Part shown: one piece after another, positions 51,874 to 60,715 of the stretch
Layout: each line of letters opens with the position of its first letter
How positions within the stretch are numbered: the first letter of the stretch is position 1
NCBI RefSeq assembly: GCF_038006205.1
Contig: NZ_JBBOUU010000001.1
Span: 1,490,001 to 1,554,000, forward strand
Origin: Solibacillus sp. FSL R7-0668
Lineage (GTDB): Bacteria; Bacillota; Bacilli; Bacillales_A; Planococcaceae
Direction of reading: 5' to 3'
Length of the DNA stretch: 64,000 nucleotides
Program-made: the position numbers and the translations under genes
The notes under the pieces: generated by a model
The model's input: only the letters and a program-made list of their open reading frames with translations
Database searches by the model: none
What the model was told of the DNA's origin: nothing

Positions 51874-52893
51874 TCATAATCCGTGTTTCCAGTAAAAATA
51901 CTTCCCATGACCATCTGTTTGCTGCAGTGTTTTCTTTGATTGGGTAACCCCTTGATTAATGAAATCTACATGCAAATCCGCATCATATATATTGTTATAA
52001 ATATGATAAATGCTGTGCTGGTTACTCATTTGTGCTAGCAGCTCGAGTAAATCCGCTTTGAGCTGTGTTGGAAATTGATTCGCAACATGGGTGTGGAAAA
52101 TGACGATTTGTGTTGCTTTGTAAGCTTCATCTACCAATAGTTTGGGTAAGAGCGCGGTGAAATCTCCCGTTAGTAATTGTTTTTCGCATTGTTGGTGAAT
52201 TCTGCGAGCGATTGCTAGATTTACTTTTCGCTCGATAAGCTCTGGCCAGATTAAACTTTGTAGCCATTGATATTGCGCCTCATCATGTAAGTTAATAATA
52301 TTTAAATCGATGCCAATGCGGTTTTGGATAATTGGCTTTTGCGTGAAGACAATCGGTTCTCCCAAATTTTTAGCTTGTAGGGTTAATGGACTTGTTTGGT
52401 CACCCAACGTAATCGTTTCACCTTGATGAATACTGTAATGATAGTGATCTACATTTAATAATAAACCGGCGCTTGTTCCGATTTCGATTAATGTTAATGG
52501 TTTTTTTGCTTGTGCTGAAATTTCAGACAAAAGGGGGTATAAATAGCTTGCTCGCTGGACTTCATTTGTTTGGACGAGCTTCGTTTGAAAGAGCTGTAAA
52601 AGTTCCTGTTGATACTCTGCACAAAAGGCAATAAGTAGTTGAAAGCTTTGTTCTAGATTTGCGTCTTGTGGTTTGTCAAAGACTTGTTTCAACGGTGTTT
52701 CTTTTTGCATCGCTAAGTGTTGAACTGATGCAAAAAATAGATTGGGCTTTGGCTGTGTGGGTGGAATATGGCTAATCAAGTTTAAAAGGGGCTCATTTGT
52801 AACAATCTGCCGGCACCAATAGGCATATATTGGACTTTTTCCTTGCGCCTCCTGTTCAGCAAAGCGTAAAAAAGTTGCGATAATTTTTTCCAT
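51874..52893 (-). CDS. DUF2332 domain protein
   Basis: 339 aa, soluble. The DUF2332 layout is clear: SPIYAYWCRQI near the N-terminus, an LTLIEIGTSAGLLLNVDHYHY motif that looks like a SAM-binding motif I, GIDLNIINL, and VIFHTHVANQFP. A methyltransferase-like fold is inferred; activity is unknown. ATG 52893 is preceded by AAATGAGGTG. Divergent from the LysR gene. Confidence 0.85.
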   Translation of the reverse strand: MEKIIATFLRFAEQEAQGKSPIYAYWCRQIVTNEPLLNLISHIPPTQPKPNLFFASVQHLAMQKETPLKQVFDKPQDANLEQSFQLLIAFCAEYQQELLQLFQTKLVQTNEVQRASYLYPLLSEISAQAKKPLTLIEIGTSAGLLLNVDHYHYSIHQGETITLGDQTSPLTLQAKNLGEPIVFTQKPIIQNRIGIDLNIINLHDEAQYQWLQSLIWPELIERKVNLAIARRIHQQCEKQLLTGDFTALLPKLLVDEAYKATQIVIFHTHVANQFPTQLKADLLELLAQMSNQHSIYHIYNNIYDADLHVDFINQGVTQSKKTLQQTDGHGKYFYWKHGL

Positions 52894-53006
52894 AAGGACA
52901 CCTCATTTCGTTGATGAAGTTATTGTATAATGGATATTAGATTAAATAAATTAATAAAATTTAATGTATTTGATTAATGATATTAATCAAAAGGGGTGGC
53001 TAGAGG

Positions 53007-53885
53007 ATGGATTTAAAATGGCTAAAAACATTTGTAACGGTCTATGAAGAAGGGAATTTTCGTGCTGCGGCAGAAAAGTTATTTATCTCACAGCCAAGTA
53101 TTACGGTCCATATCAAAGCATTAGAAGAAGCGTTACAGGTGGCGTTATTTCAGCGTGAACATACGAAAGTAAGCGTTACGACAGTTGGCGAACACTATTA
53201 TCCGATTGCGAAAAAAATCCTAGCGCAAGTAGAGGCAAGTAAAACGGAGATTCGTACCGTGGCAAGCAATCAGAAAACGCGACTCGTTATCGCACTTTCT
53301 TCCGCGCTCATTTCAACTGATTTATTGAAGGTGATTCATGATTTCATTGAATCACACCCAAATTATGAGGTTGAAATGATGATGCAGGATGGCAATTATT
53401 TAGATGGACTATTGAAAAGTCAGCAGGTCGATGTCGTCATTAGTTTACAAAAAACAAAGTCAAAGGACCTGCATTCGGAGCGACTGATTCGTTCTCCGAT
53501 GAAGCTTGTTTATTCGACCAAACTACCTTTAGAAGGCCATCATTATGATCAGCAGCTAAAGTGGCTATTCGAAAATTATCCGCTCTATATGGGGTATTTA
53601 GATGAACATGCGCCCATTGTAGAAAGCTTGGAAAGTGAGTATTTCGTAAGGCGTTATAATAAGGTGCATGACAGTATTTTTGCGATTAAGCTTATTAGCG
53701 AAGGGCTAGGGATCGGGCTATTACCGGAATTTCAAATCAAAACCGAAATAGCAGAGGGCAAGCTAAAGGTGCTCGATATCGGCACAATTGCTTCTATATA
53801 TTCGGTTGATATTTATATGAGCCATTTGCGGAATCAAGTGAAATGGAGTGAGTTTTTTAGTTATTTGAGAGAGCGGTTTGGGTAA
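53007..53885 (+). CDS. LysR family transcriptional regulator
   Basis: 292 aa. The LysR HTH is FVTVYEEGNFRAAAEKLFISQPSITVHIKALEEAL (residues about 8-42). The effector-binding domain spans 90-290. It is divergent from the DUF2332 gene, with a 113-bp AT-rich gap, and could regulate it; the ligand is unknown. AAGGGGTGGCTAGAGG precedes ATG 53007. Confidence 0.92.
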   Translation: MDLKWLKTFVTVYEEGNFRAAAEKLFISQPSITVHIKALEEALQVALFQREHTKVSVTTVGEHYYPIAKKILAQVEASKTEIRTVASNQKTRLVIALSSALISTDLLKVIHDFIESHPNYEVEMMMQDGNYLDGLLKSQQVDVVISLQKTKSKDLHSERLIRSPMKLVYSTKLPLEGHHYDQQLKWLFENYPLYMGYLDEHAPIVESLESEYFVRRYNKVHDSIFAIKLISEGLGIGLLPEFQIKTEIAEGKLKVLDIGTIASIYSVDIYMSHLRNQVKWSEFFSYLRERFG

Positions 53886-53980
53886 GTATAACCTATTTTG
53901 AGGTTCATCACCGACATAAGGGGTGGATTTTTACAATTGTCTATAGATAGGCGGTATGAATGACCACTTTACGTGGAAAT

Positions 53981-54040
53981 ATGCTCGATATTTGATTTTT
54001 ATGCTCGGTTTTATGTTATTTGTGAGGTTAGTATAAATAA
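53981..54040 (+). repeat. 20-bp-period array C, left half
   Basis: ATGCTCGA at 53981, ATGCTCGG at 54001 and a degenerate TGTGAGGT at 54021, 20 bp apart, in AT-rich spacers. The IS3 element begins at its right edge. Confidence 0.5.
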
Positions 54041-54100
54041 TGGACACGTAATTGCGAGCGTATGTATGATAAGACTAATACATTAAAGGACGTGTTCAAA

Positions 54101-54394
54101 ATGAGTAAAAGACCCACACCAGAGTACAAAGAGTATGTCATAAAGCTTGTAGTGGAAGAAGGGAAAAAAGCCACTCAACTAGCCTATGAGTTAGGAATTG
54201 GAGAATCTTCTATTCGACGCTGGGTAAAAGAATATCGCGATCAAAAGGCAGCCGAAACAGAGGGTATTCAGTATGTCACACCGACAGAGTTAAAACGAAT
54301 GCAAAATGATTATGAAAAGAAATTGTGTGCACTCGAGGAGGAAAATGCCATCTTAAAAAAGGCGATGCACATCTTTGCGAAAAACCAGCCGTAA
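54101..54394 (+). CDS. IS3 transposase OrfA
   Basis: 98 aa. An N-terminal HTH ([37 protein letters not shown]) is followed by a leucine-zipper-like helix to [18 protein letters not shown] 54101 follows AAAGGACGTG. The slippery heptamer A-AAA-AAG at 54355-54361 lies in frame for a -1 shift into OrfB, producing the full transposase as in other IS3 elements. Confidence 0.9.
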   Translation: MSKRPTPEYKEYVIKLVVEEGKKATQLAYELGIGESSIRRWVKEYRDQKAAETEGIQYVTPTELKRMQNDYEKKLCALEEENAILKKAMHIFAKNQP

Positions 54395-55290
54395 TTTATA
54401 CCTTTATTCAAGCACATGTAGGTGAATTTACGATTGTAAAGATGTGTGACGTACTTGGTGTCTCCAAAAGTGGCTACTATAATTGGCTTCAGAAACAATC
54501 CGCTCCCCTAACAGAACGAGAAGAAAAGGAAATTGAAATTACTCAAAAGGTACATCAATCCTTTCATGAAAGCTATGGTACATATGGTAGCCCTCGTATT
54601 CGAAAGGATTTACAAGAATGGGGATATGTTTTATCTCAAAAGAAAATCGCGAATTTGATGCGAGAGCTCGGTCTATGTGCTGTGATCCCTAAACAATATC
54701 AACGAACAACCAATTCCGATCACAACCACTTTATTTATCCTGATTTAGTGAAGCGTGACTTCGATGTGAAAGAGCCAAATCAAGTGTGGGTGGCGGATAT
54801 TACGTATATACGTACGATGCAGGGGTGGCTTTATTTGGCGAGCATTATGGATTTATACTCACGCAAAATTATTGGTTGGGCAATCGCTGACCACATGAAA
54901 GAAGCATTGGTTTTAGAGGCATTGGAAAAAGCGTTACTAATAAGAAAACCACCAGCAGGTTGCATTCATCATTCCGACAGAGGGGTACAATACTGCTCAA
55001 ACGCGTATACCAATCGATTAAAAGAACACCAGATGGAAATAAGCATGAGTAAAAAAGGAGATCCTTATGATAATACCTGCATCGAGTCATTCCATTCGAC
55101 CATCAAAAAAGAATGTATTTATCGTCAACGATTCCAAACAAAACACGAGGCCAAGCAAGTAGTTCAAGCCTATATCATTGAGTTTTATAACAAGAAAAGA
55201 CGTCACTCTACATTGGGATATGTGTCTCCCAATCAATATGAACGAATCAACAACCCAAAAGACACATCTAGCCGCTCAAAATCCGCTTAG
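54325..55290 (+). CDS. IS3 transposase OrfB (DDE integrase)
   Basis: 321 aa in the -1 frame. An HTH_21 segment ([31 protein letters not shown]) precedes an rve catalytic core: the first Asp in WVADITYI, the second in [11 protein letters not shown], and the Glu in [14 protein letters not shown]. All three DDE residues are present, so the element may be active. Confidence 0.92.
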   Translation: MCTRGGKCHLKKGDAHLCEKPAVIYTFIQAHVGEFTIVKMCDVLGVSKSGYYNWLQKQSAPLTEREEKEIEITQKVHQSFHESYGTYGSPRIRKDLQEWGYVLSQKKIANLMRELGLCAVIPKQYQRTTNSDHNHFIYPDLVKRDFDVKEPNQVWVADITYIRTMQGWLYLASIMDLYSRKIIGWAIADHMKEALVLEALEKALLIRKPPAGCIHHSDRGVQYCSNAYTNRLKEHQMEISMSKKGDPYDNTCIESFHSTIKKECIYRQRFQTKHEAKQVVQAYIIEFYNKKRRHSTLGYVSPNQYERINNPKDTSSRSKSA

Positions 55291-55391
55291 AGGTAGTTGT
55301 ATCGTTAAGCTCCATTTTGGAGGTTAACGATACAACTACCAGACCAACCGAAGGGCGGTAGTAATAAAATGCTCGATTTTTTATGTCCATT

Positions 55392-55451
55392 TTATTGACT
55401 TAAGACCATTTGTGATCGAATTTTTAGTTTTATGCTCGATTAACCTTATTT
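55392..55451 (+). repeat. 20-bp-period array C, right half
   Basis: GTGATCGA at 55412 and ATGCTCGA at 55432, 20 bp apart, with a very degenerate unit at 55392. Removing 1351 bp (54041-55391) puts these cores in register with those on the left, making six units. Confidence 0.45.
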
Positions 55452-55611
55452 TACCATTATTTTCAGTATAAACGCACATAATAAAGCATTTTGAAACGAA
55501 TTGAATGCACAGAGGAATGAATTTACATGTCATCCTCAACTTATGATAGATTGGCCTAATTCAAGGTTTATATGTTAAAATATAACTATCTTATTGAAAG
55601 GCGTGATTGAA

Positions 55612-55739
55612 ATGGAAAATACGTTTAATTTGTATCAGTATAGTCATTTTAATGGAGGACATTGCGAGTAACTCATCAAATCGAGGAATTTTTTGAATGC
55701 TTGCAAATTAGAAACGTATTGGGGGAGCATTCATGTTAA
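55612..55739 (+). pseudogene. BtrH-N-like remnant with frameshift
   Basis: ATG 55612 follows AAAGGCGTGA and reads MENTFNLYQYSHFNGGHCE before TAA at 55669. In the +2 frame it continues THQIEEFFECLQIRNVLGEHSC to a stop at 55739. HFNGGHCET resembles the active-site Cys region of BtrH_N/C39-like proteins; a 2-nt insertion would explain the break. The rest of the gene is missing. Confidence 0.4.
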
Positions 55740-56347
55740 GTAATCAGGGATTTAATTTGTGGGCAGATGAATATGATAAAACAGTTCAGTTAAGTGAGGA
55801 AAATAATCTCTATCCTTTTGCAGGCTATAAGGAAGTATTAAATGTGATTTTTAACGAAGTCATGCAAAAAGATAATTCAGAAATTTTAGATATCGGTTTT
55901 GGGACAGGTGTATTAACAAGCAAATTGTATGCAAATGGACACCAAATTGATGGCGTGGATTTTTCATCGAAAATGATTGCCATTGCACAATCGACTATGC
56001 CCGATGCCAATTTGATGGAATGGGACATATCAATGGGTCTCCCTCCACAGGTACTTGGCAAAAAGTATGATGCTATCATTAGCACGTATGCATTGCATCA
56101 CTTAACAGACGAAGAGAAAATCGCATTCATAGCCAAATTAAGACCTTTGCTCAAGGAAGATGGCAAAATTTTTATTGGTGATATTGCTTTTGAAACAAGA
56201 GAGCAGCATAAGCAATGTCGACAAGAAAGTATTGAATATTGGGATGACGATGAATTTTATTTTGTTTATGAAGAAATCCGTTCCTTATTGGAAGATGAGT
56301 GTGACTTTTATCCAATTTCACATTGTGGTGGGGTATTGATTCTTTAA
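55733..56347 (+). CDS. Class I SAM-dependent methyltransferase
   Basis: 204 aa. Motif I ILDIGFGTGVLTSKLY (about residues 50-65), VDFSSKMIAIAQ and YDAIISTYALHHLTDEEK place it with the UbiE/YrrT-like methyltransferases. Substrate unknown. GGGGGAG precedes ATG 55733, which overlaps the remnant upstream. Confidence 0.88.
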   Translation: MLSNQGFNLWADEYDKTVQLSEENNLYPFAGYKEVLNVIFNEVMQKDNSEILDIGFGTGVLTSKLYANGHQIDGVDFSSKMIAIAQSTMPDANLMEWDISMGLPPQVLGKKYDAIISTYALHHLTDEEKIAFIAKLRPLLKEDGKIFIGDIAFETREQHKQCRQESIEYWDDDEFYFVYEEIRSLLEDECDFYPISHCGGVLIL

Positions 56348-56364
56348 ATAAATACGCAATATAT

Positions 56365-56400
56365 GGGAGTGGCAAGATAACTTTAGCTACTCCCTTTTTT
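56365..56400 (+). terminator. Terminator
   Basis: GGGAGTGGC (56365-56373) pairs with GCTACTCCC (56386-56394), one mismatch, followed by TTTTTT. Confidence 0.85.
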
Positions 56401-56488
56401 GCGATTTGTGGTGGTTTCTCAAAAAAGGATAAGCGGAATGGGAAATAGAAATTGTATAATGAAAAAAATTATACTGGAGGATTACAGG

Positions 56489-57004
56489 ATGAATTCAAAT
56501 GTGAGGGATCTATTCAAATCGATTGAATCAAATGACGTGGAAGCATTACACAAAGTACTTATTTCAAACCCTGCCTTAGCCAATAAAGAAAATGAGCAGG
56601 GGTTAACGCCTTTAGGATTTGCTGCGCATTTTGGAAATAAGGATATTGTACAACTTCTATTAAATTTCAATGCAGATATAAATGCTGTTTCCCATTCTAA
56701 GATAGAATATATCCCATCAAATACAGCTCTGCATGCAGCCATTGCAGGAACACGAAATTTAGAAGTCATTGAACTACTTTTAAATAATCAAGCGAACACA
56801 AATATCTTTGATAGCAATGGTCATACAGCTATACATACGGCTGTGTTTCATGATGATAACATCGAACTAATTAACCTTCTTATTAAACATGGGGCCTCTG
56901 TTCAAGCAAAGGCTGAAGGTGGAAAAACGGCATTAGAATTAGCAATCGAGCTAGGGAGCCATCAAGTAGCTGAAAAATTACGCCACGTTATTGAAACTGC
57001 CTAA
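56489..57004 (+). CDS. Ankyrin repeat protein
   Basis: 171 aa made of four to five ankyrin repeats: LFKSIESNDVEALHKVL, GLTPLGFAAHFGNKDIVQLLL, NTALHAAIAGTRNLEVIELLL, GHTAIHTAVFHDDNIELINLLI and GKTALELAIELGSHQVAEKL. It is a protein-interaction module; the partner is unknown. ATG 56489 follows CTGGAGGATTACAG; a longer frame from 56399 lacks a ribosome binding site. Confidence 0.9.
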   Translation: MNSNVRDLFKSIESNDVEALHKVLISNPALANKENEQGLTPLGFAAHFGNKDIVQLLLNFNADINAVSHSKIEYIPSNTALHAAIAGTRNLEVIELLLNNQANTNIFDSNGHTAIHTAVFHDDNIELINLLIKHGASVQAKAEGGKTALELAIELGSHQVAEKLRHVIETA

Positions 57005-57021
57005 TTTCTTTGAGGAGATAT

Positions 57022-57564
57022 TTGGAAAAATATAAAAACCTAAAGCAAGGGGAAATTCATTTGAAAGTCCGTCTGTCAGAGTATGATGAAAATTGGAGAC
57101 GAATGTTCGAAGAGGAAGCTCAATTTTTAAGAGAACTATTTAGTGATGAAATTATTGAAATTGAACATTTTGGTAGCACCTCTGTACCAGGCATGAAGGC
57201 AAAACCTGTTATTGACATGATGTGCCTTGTTCAGGACATCAAGAAAATGGATGCGTTCAATGTTCAAATGAAATTGCTTGGATATGATGTTGCAGGTGAA
57301 TGGGGCATACCCGGCAGACGACTATTTAGAAAAGGTGGAGAAACGAGAACCCATCATATCCATGTTTATCAGTACGATAATCTTCAAATTAAACGACATT
57401 TGGTGCTACGAGATTATTTAAAAAAGCATCCAGAAGAGGTTAAACAATATAGTAGTTTGAAAGAAGAATTGGCTCAACGCTTTGAAGATACGGCTTACTA
57501 CAGCAAAGCGAAAAAACCTTACGTGAATGAATTGGAACAACGGGCATTGAATTGGTTTGAATAA
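57022..57564 (+). CDS. GrpB/UPF0157 family protein
   Basis: About 180 aa. VRLSEYDENWRRMFEEEAQFLRELF, IEHFGSTSVPGMKAKPVIDMM (nucleotidyltransferase-like GS motif) and RTHHIHVYQ, then HLVLRDYLKKHPEEVKQYSSLKEELA, fit the GrpB family of the nucleotidyltransferase superfamily. Function unknown. TTG 57022 follows GAGGAGAT; TTG 57061 behind AAGGGG is an alternative that better matches usual family starts. Confidence 0.85.
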   Translation: MEKYKNLKQGEIHLKVRLSEYDENWRRMFEEEAQFLRELFSDEIIEIEHFGSTSVPGMKAKPVIDMMCLVQDIKKMDAFNVQMKLLGYDVAGEWGIPGRRLFRKGGETRTHHIHVYQYDNLQIKRHLVLRDYLKKHPEEVKQYSSLKEELAQRFEDTAYYSKAKKPYVNELEQRALNWFE

Positions 57565-57718
57565 CAAGGAACATAGATGATATTTTAGTCGGTGTTCCAG
57601 AAACGAACTAGATACATTTACTTGTTTAGCATTATTTACCGGTGAACCTTATTATAAGTGTTCGTAGAAAATAAAATGGAATGTACGCATTGTAACTGGA
57701 AAAATAGGGGGCTAGGTT

Positions 57719-58414
57719 ATGAATACTTCTGCATGGCAGCATGATAAATGGACGTGGAAGGAATTTACGTTATTGTTATTGCTCGAATTCATTTTCGTCA
57801 TTGTGGTTGTTAAATACGGCGTCCAATCGCTATATCAAACTTGGTTTAATAATACCTTATATTCAGGAACACTGACTGGACTAACCATAGCGATTGTACT
57901 GATGGTGGGATTGTATTTTATCGCCCTGCGCCCGCAAAAGCTTTCCTGGGGGGAAGTCGGGATAAAAAAATTTTCCGCAAAGTATTGGTGGAAGATCCTG
58001 ATATGGTTATTAATAACGGTTGTTTTAAGTGTCGCAGTATTAGTACTAACAAGCGCATTAGGGAATAGCATAGACAATAGCAAGACCGAAAGCCTCCAAC
58101 AAAATATTAATTGGTTTACGATTCTCATTGGAATTATTTCTGCGGGCATCATCTCACCAATTTACGAAGAGATATTTTATCGGGGGTTTATTTACCGCTG
58201 GATAAGAGTAAGGCTTGGTGTGAAATGGGGGATTTTGCTTAGTTCACTAATCTTTACAATCGCGCATTTTCCAACTTTAAATGCAATGCCAGTGAATTTT
58301 ATCACCGGTGTGATGTTTGCATGGGCATATGAAAAGACGGGTTCTGTAATTCCAGCGATGATTATTCATGGGGTATTTAATACGATAGCCGTTTTATTGA
58401 CAGTTACAGGATAA
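57719..58414 (+). CDS. CPBP family intramembrane metalloprotease
   Basis: 231 aa with six to seven membrane helices. Catalytic motifs are EExxxR at residues 150-155 (YEEIFYRGF), FxxxH at about 179-183 (IAHFP) and HxxxN at 217-221 (IHGVFN). In bacteria such proteases process or modify membrane peptides, often in bacteriocin immunity; target unknown. GGGGGCTAGGTT precedes ATG 57719. Confidence 0.9.
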   Translation: MNTSAWQHDKWTWKEFTLLLLLEFIFVIVVVKYGVQSLYQTWFNNTLYSGTLTGLTIAIVLMVGLYFIALRPQKLSWGEVGIKKFSAKYWWKILIWLLITVVLSVAVLVLTSALGNSIDNSKTESLQQNINWFTILIGIISAGIISPIYEEIFYRGFIYRWIRVRLGVKWGILLSSLIFTIAHFPTLNAMPVNFITGVMFAWAYEKTGSVIPAMIIHGVFNTIAVLLTVTG

Positions 58415-58536
58415 GATTGGCTATGAAGATTATTGATTGCTATTCTTTATTTAGGATACGTTCATCGTCCTTTATTTAATTATAAAGGTTGGATGAGAAA
58501 AACGGTGAGTCGTATCATAAGTAAGTGCGGTCACAT

Positions 58537-58571
58537 AAAAACGAAGGAATTCAATTAGATTCCTTCGTTTT
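58537..58571. terminator. Bidirectional terminator
   Basis: AAAACGAAGGAAT (58537-58550) pairs with ATTCCTTCGTTTT (58559-58571); the minus-strand HepT stop is inside it. Confidence 0.82.
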
Positions 58572-58953
58572 CTGTTTGAATGATTTCTAATTTACCCTGT
58601 GATTGTTCAATGTCTAGTTGAGCCAGTAAGTAATCTTTTACAATACTTAAAATATCATTTTCATTTAACCTGAAATAGTTATGCTTCAAGCTGTAACACG
58701 ACCTTCGTAAAATTTTTAAAATCGTCGATATGTTCATTAATGTATTTGTCAAATTCGCATTGATGATTCCCGCTTTTTGTAATAACTTAAAACTTACATG
58801 GCGAGCTTTTGGAACACCAAGTTTTTGTTCACTTACAATATGCATCGCTAAATCGATACTTGCTTCACAGGCACGCTGAATATTTAAGATGATACTTTCT
58901 TGTTTTGTGAGCTCTCTTAGGTTGTCGGGATTACCCTCATGAATTCGGTTCAT
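58555..58953 (-). CDS. HepT-like (HEPN/DUF86) toxin, N-terminally shortened
   Basis: 132 aa. NLRELTKQESIILNIQRACEASIDLAMHIVSEQKLGVPK is the family core. The HEPN motif R-x6-H-x-Y survives as RSCYSLKHNY. Typical HepT proteins have about 15-20 more residues before NRIHE, so the N-terminus is cut, and the motif region is diverged. HepT is an RNase toxin neutralised by the nucleotidyltransferase MntA; here MntA is a fragment just upstream. Activity is doubtful. Confidence 0.7.
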   Translation of the reverse strand: MNRIHEGNPDNLRELTKQESIILNIQRACEASIDLAMHIVSEQKLGVPKARHVSFKLLQKAGIINANLTNTLMNISTILKILRRSCYSLKHNYFRLNENDILSIVKDYLLAQLDIEQSQGKLEIIQTENEGI

Positions 58954-59003
58954 TCATCGCTATAAACACTTCCCAGTTCTTTAATTGATTCTATTATCCT
59001 TAA

Positions 59004-59150
59004 TCATTTGTCGCAGAAATAAGCTAGATCAATATCACTTTCATGATGATTTGTTCCTTTTACATTAGAGTCAAATAAAATGATGAAGCAAGGATTAAGT
59101 GCATGATTTAAATGTTCAAATAGTTGCTGCTGAGTTTCTTGCTTGAACAT
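59004..59150 (-). pseudogene. MntA-like nucleotidyltransferase antitoxin, truncated
   Basis: Only 48 residues remain: MFKQETQQQLFEHLNHALNP, FIILFDSNVKGTNHHESDIDLAYFCDK and a TGA. The GSx10DxD signature has become DSNVKG...DID: the Gly is lost while both Asp remain. The C-terminal two thirds are gone. The gap to the hepT frame is 50 bp, so one deletion may have removed the end of mntA and the start of hepT. Confidence 0.65.
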
Positions 59151-59356
59151 GCTAGCACGGTCTTTTCTTTATTATATACGTAGATGAAAAAAACGTAATT
59201 ACAATAGTAAGTAAAACCATATCACTGGTGATGGTAAGCAATTAATTAGAACTACCTATTTTTAACAAGTCATTCGCCAAATTAATCAAACCCCGGTTTC
59301 CTTCATCACCGCCAAATCCTCTCATAAAGTGCTCCACCCGAATCTATTTGAATCAT

Positions 59357-59845
59357 TTAAACATCAGGATTCGTTAATTGCGCCCATTGTTCAAAACCAA
59401 AATTTGATGAAAGTAGGTTTAACAGTAGTGCGCTAAGATTGCCGTGTGTCACCAGTGCAATTGTTTGGATATCTTCAGTATTTAGCTCATAAAGCAAGGA
59501 AAGAATGCGCGTGGTCGCTTTCAGGCTCGATTCGCCACCAGGAAATTCTAGATGCATATCCTTAAAGCTGCGTTGTAATTTGTCTTTCCAATCGGGTAGA
59601 TGCTTTGCGCTTAAGACCCGTTCCTTTAAACGATCATCGATTTCAATGTGAAGATTATGTTTTAGCGCATAAGGCGTAATGGTATGGATTGTTCTTGTAA
59701 AAGGGCTGGAGATGATTCGGTCAATCGGGTACGTTTCTAGAAAATCGGCTAATTGCTGTGCTTGTTCCAATCCAGCTTCTGTTAATGCTGCTTCGGGTTC
59801 TTGTCCTTCTGCTGCGCAATGTCTAATTAATAGGAACTTGGTCAA
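59357..59845 (-). CDS. Histidine phosphatase, truncated by a nonsense codon
   Basis: 162 aa with the LIRHCAAEG catalytic motif near residue 5, a phosphate-binding SSPFTRTIHT and LVTHGN carrying the second histidine. It ends at NPDV-TAA. After that stop the same frame continues MIQIDSGGALYERIWR to TGA at 59306, matching the usual strand after PDVY, so TAT to TAA is likely. The catalytic core is complete and may still work. TTG 59845 follows GGAGGG. Paralog of 3460-4023. Confidence 0.8.
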   Translation of the reverse strand: MTKFLLIRHCAAEGQEPEAALTEAGLEQAQQLADFLETYPIDRIISSPFTRTIHTITPYALKHNLHIEIDDRLKERVLSAKHLPDWKDKLQRSFKDMHLEFPGGESSLKATTRILSLLYELNTEDIQTIALVTHGNLSALLLNLLSSNFGFEQWAQLTNPDV

Positions 59846-59935
59846 ATTGTATCCCTCCAAATTGAAATTTAGTAGCTGTATTATTCAAACTATACTCCTT
59901 AAACGGATGCCCGAACAATGTAACGGGAAAAGCAC

Positions 59936-60715
59936 CTACTTTTTAGATTTCGCTGAATCTGCCTGTTTCCTTACTAAAAAATAGGCAGTAATATAAGCCG
60001 TAATTGGAATAACGAGTGTAACGCCAATCGCTGCACAACAAATCGTAATCAATTCACTGCTGAATACTTTTGAATTGACGATTTCCCCTAATGAATAAGA
60101 AAGATCCTTAAACCAGATCAGTAAGGCTAAGTAACCACCAAAAAAAGCGAAAAATAAGGTATTGGTACTCGTCCCTAAAATATCTCTCCCTATACTTAAA
60201 CCAAATCGAAATAGCTCTTTTCGGTCAATATTTGGGTGATGATAATGCATTTCTCGCATAGGTGAAGCAATGGCGATCGCTGCATCTGTAATGGCACCAA
60301 TCGTACTCATAATAATGACGGATACCGCGATTTTGACAAAATCAAGCCCTATATAAAATGAAAACATGCCCATTTCCTCGGTTTCCTCTTCACCAAAGCC
60401 CTGTATCATCGCGCTATTTGTGATTATAGAGATTAAGATGACTAATACAATGGTCGTCAGTATCGTTGCTAAAAAGGCTGTTTTCGTTGTCCAGTTTACT
60501 TCATTAATGTAAAAAAGGTTAATACAGCTAATGAATACACAGGCAATTAATGTTAAATAGACCGGATTGATAGTAGGGTCATTCATAAAGAACAAGGTGA
60601 TGATTATAACACCGAAATTTAGAAACAAGGCAATAAATGACCGAATCCCTTTTCTCCCACCGATGATTGCCATAAATACGAATAACAGTCCGGCAAGTAA
60701 AACTAATACATTCAT
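59936..60715 (-). CDS. YibE/F family membrane protein
   Basis: 259 aa with about seven membrane helices. The YibE/F signature GLDFVKIAVSVIIMSTIGAITDAAIAIASPMREM is followed by GRDILGTSTNTLFFAFFGGYL. Transport function unknown. It overlaps its upstream partner by 4 bp (ATGA), so the two are co-translated and probably form a complex. Confidence 0.88.
   Translation of the reverse strand: MNVLVLLAGLLFVFMAIIGGRKGIRSFIALFLNFGVIIITLFFMNDPTINPVYLTLIACVFISCINLFYINEVNWTTKTAFLATILTTIVLVILISIITNSAMIQGFGEEETEEMGMFSFYIGLDFVKIAVSVIIMSTIGAITDAAIAIASPMREMHYHHPNIDRKELFRFGLSIGRDILGTSTNTLFFAFFGGYLALLIWFKDLSYSLGEIVNSKVFSSELITICCAAIGVTLVIPITAYITAYFLVRKQADSAKSKK

Larger units (their letters stand above)
54040..55390 (+). 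mobile_element. IS3-family insertion sequence (IS150-like), complete
   Basis: Terminal inverted repeats begin ATGGACA (54040) and end TGTCCAT (55390); the inner CGAGC is shared by both ends. Two overlapping transposase frames lie between. No clear target duplication was found. The insertion splits a 20-bp-period array. Confidence 0.85.

Noticed and set aside
54036-55394. Target-site duplication of the IS3 element
   Set aside because: The 3-4 bp on either side (taa/ttt, taat/attt) do not match under any plausible end assignment.
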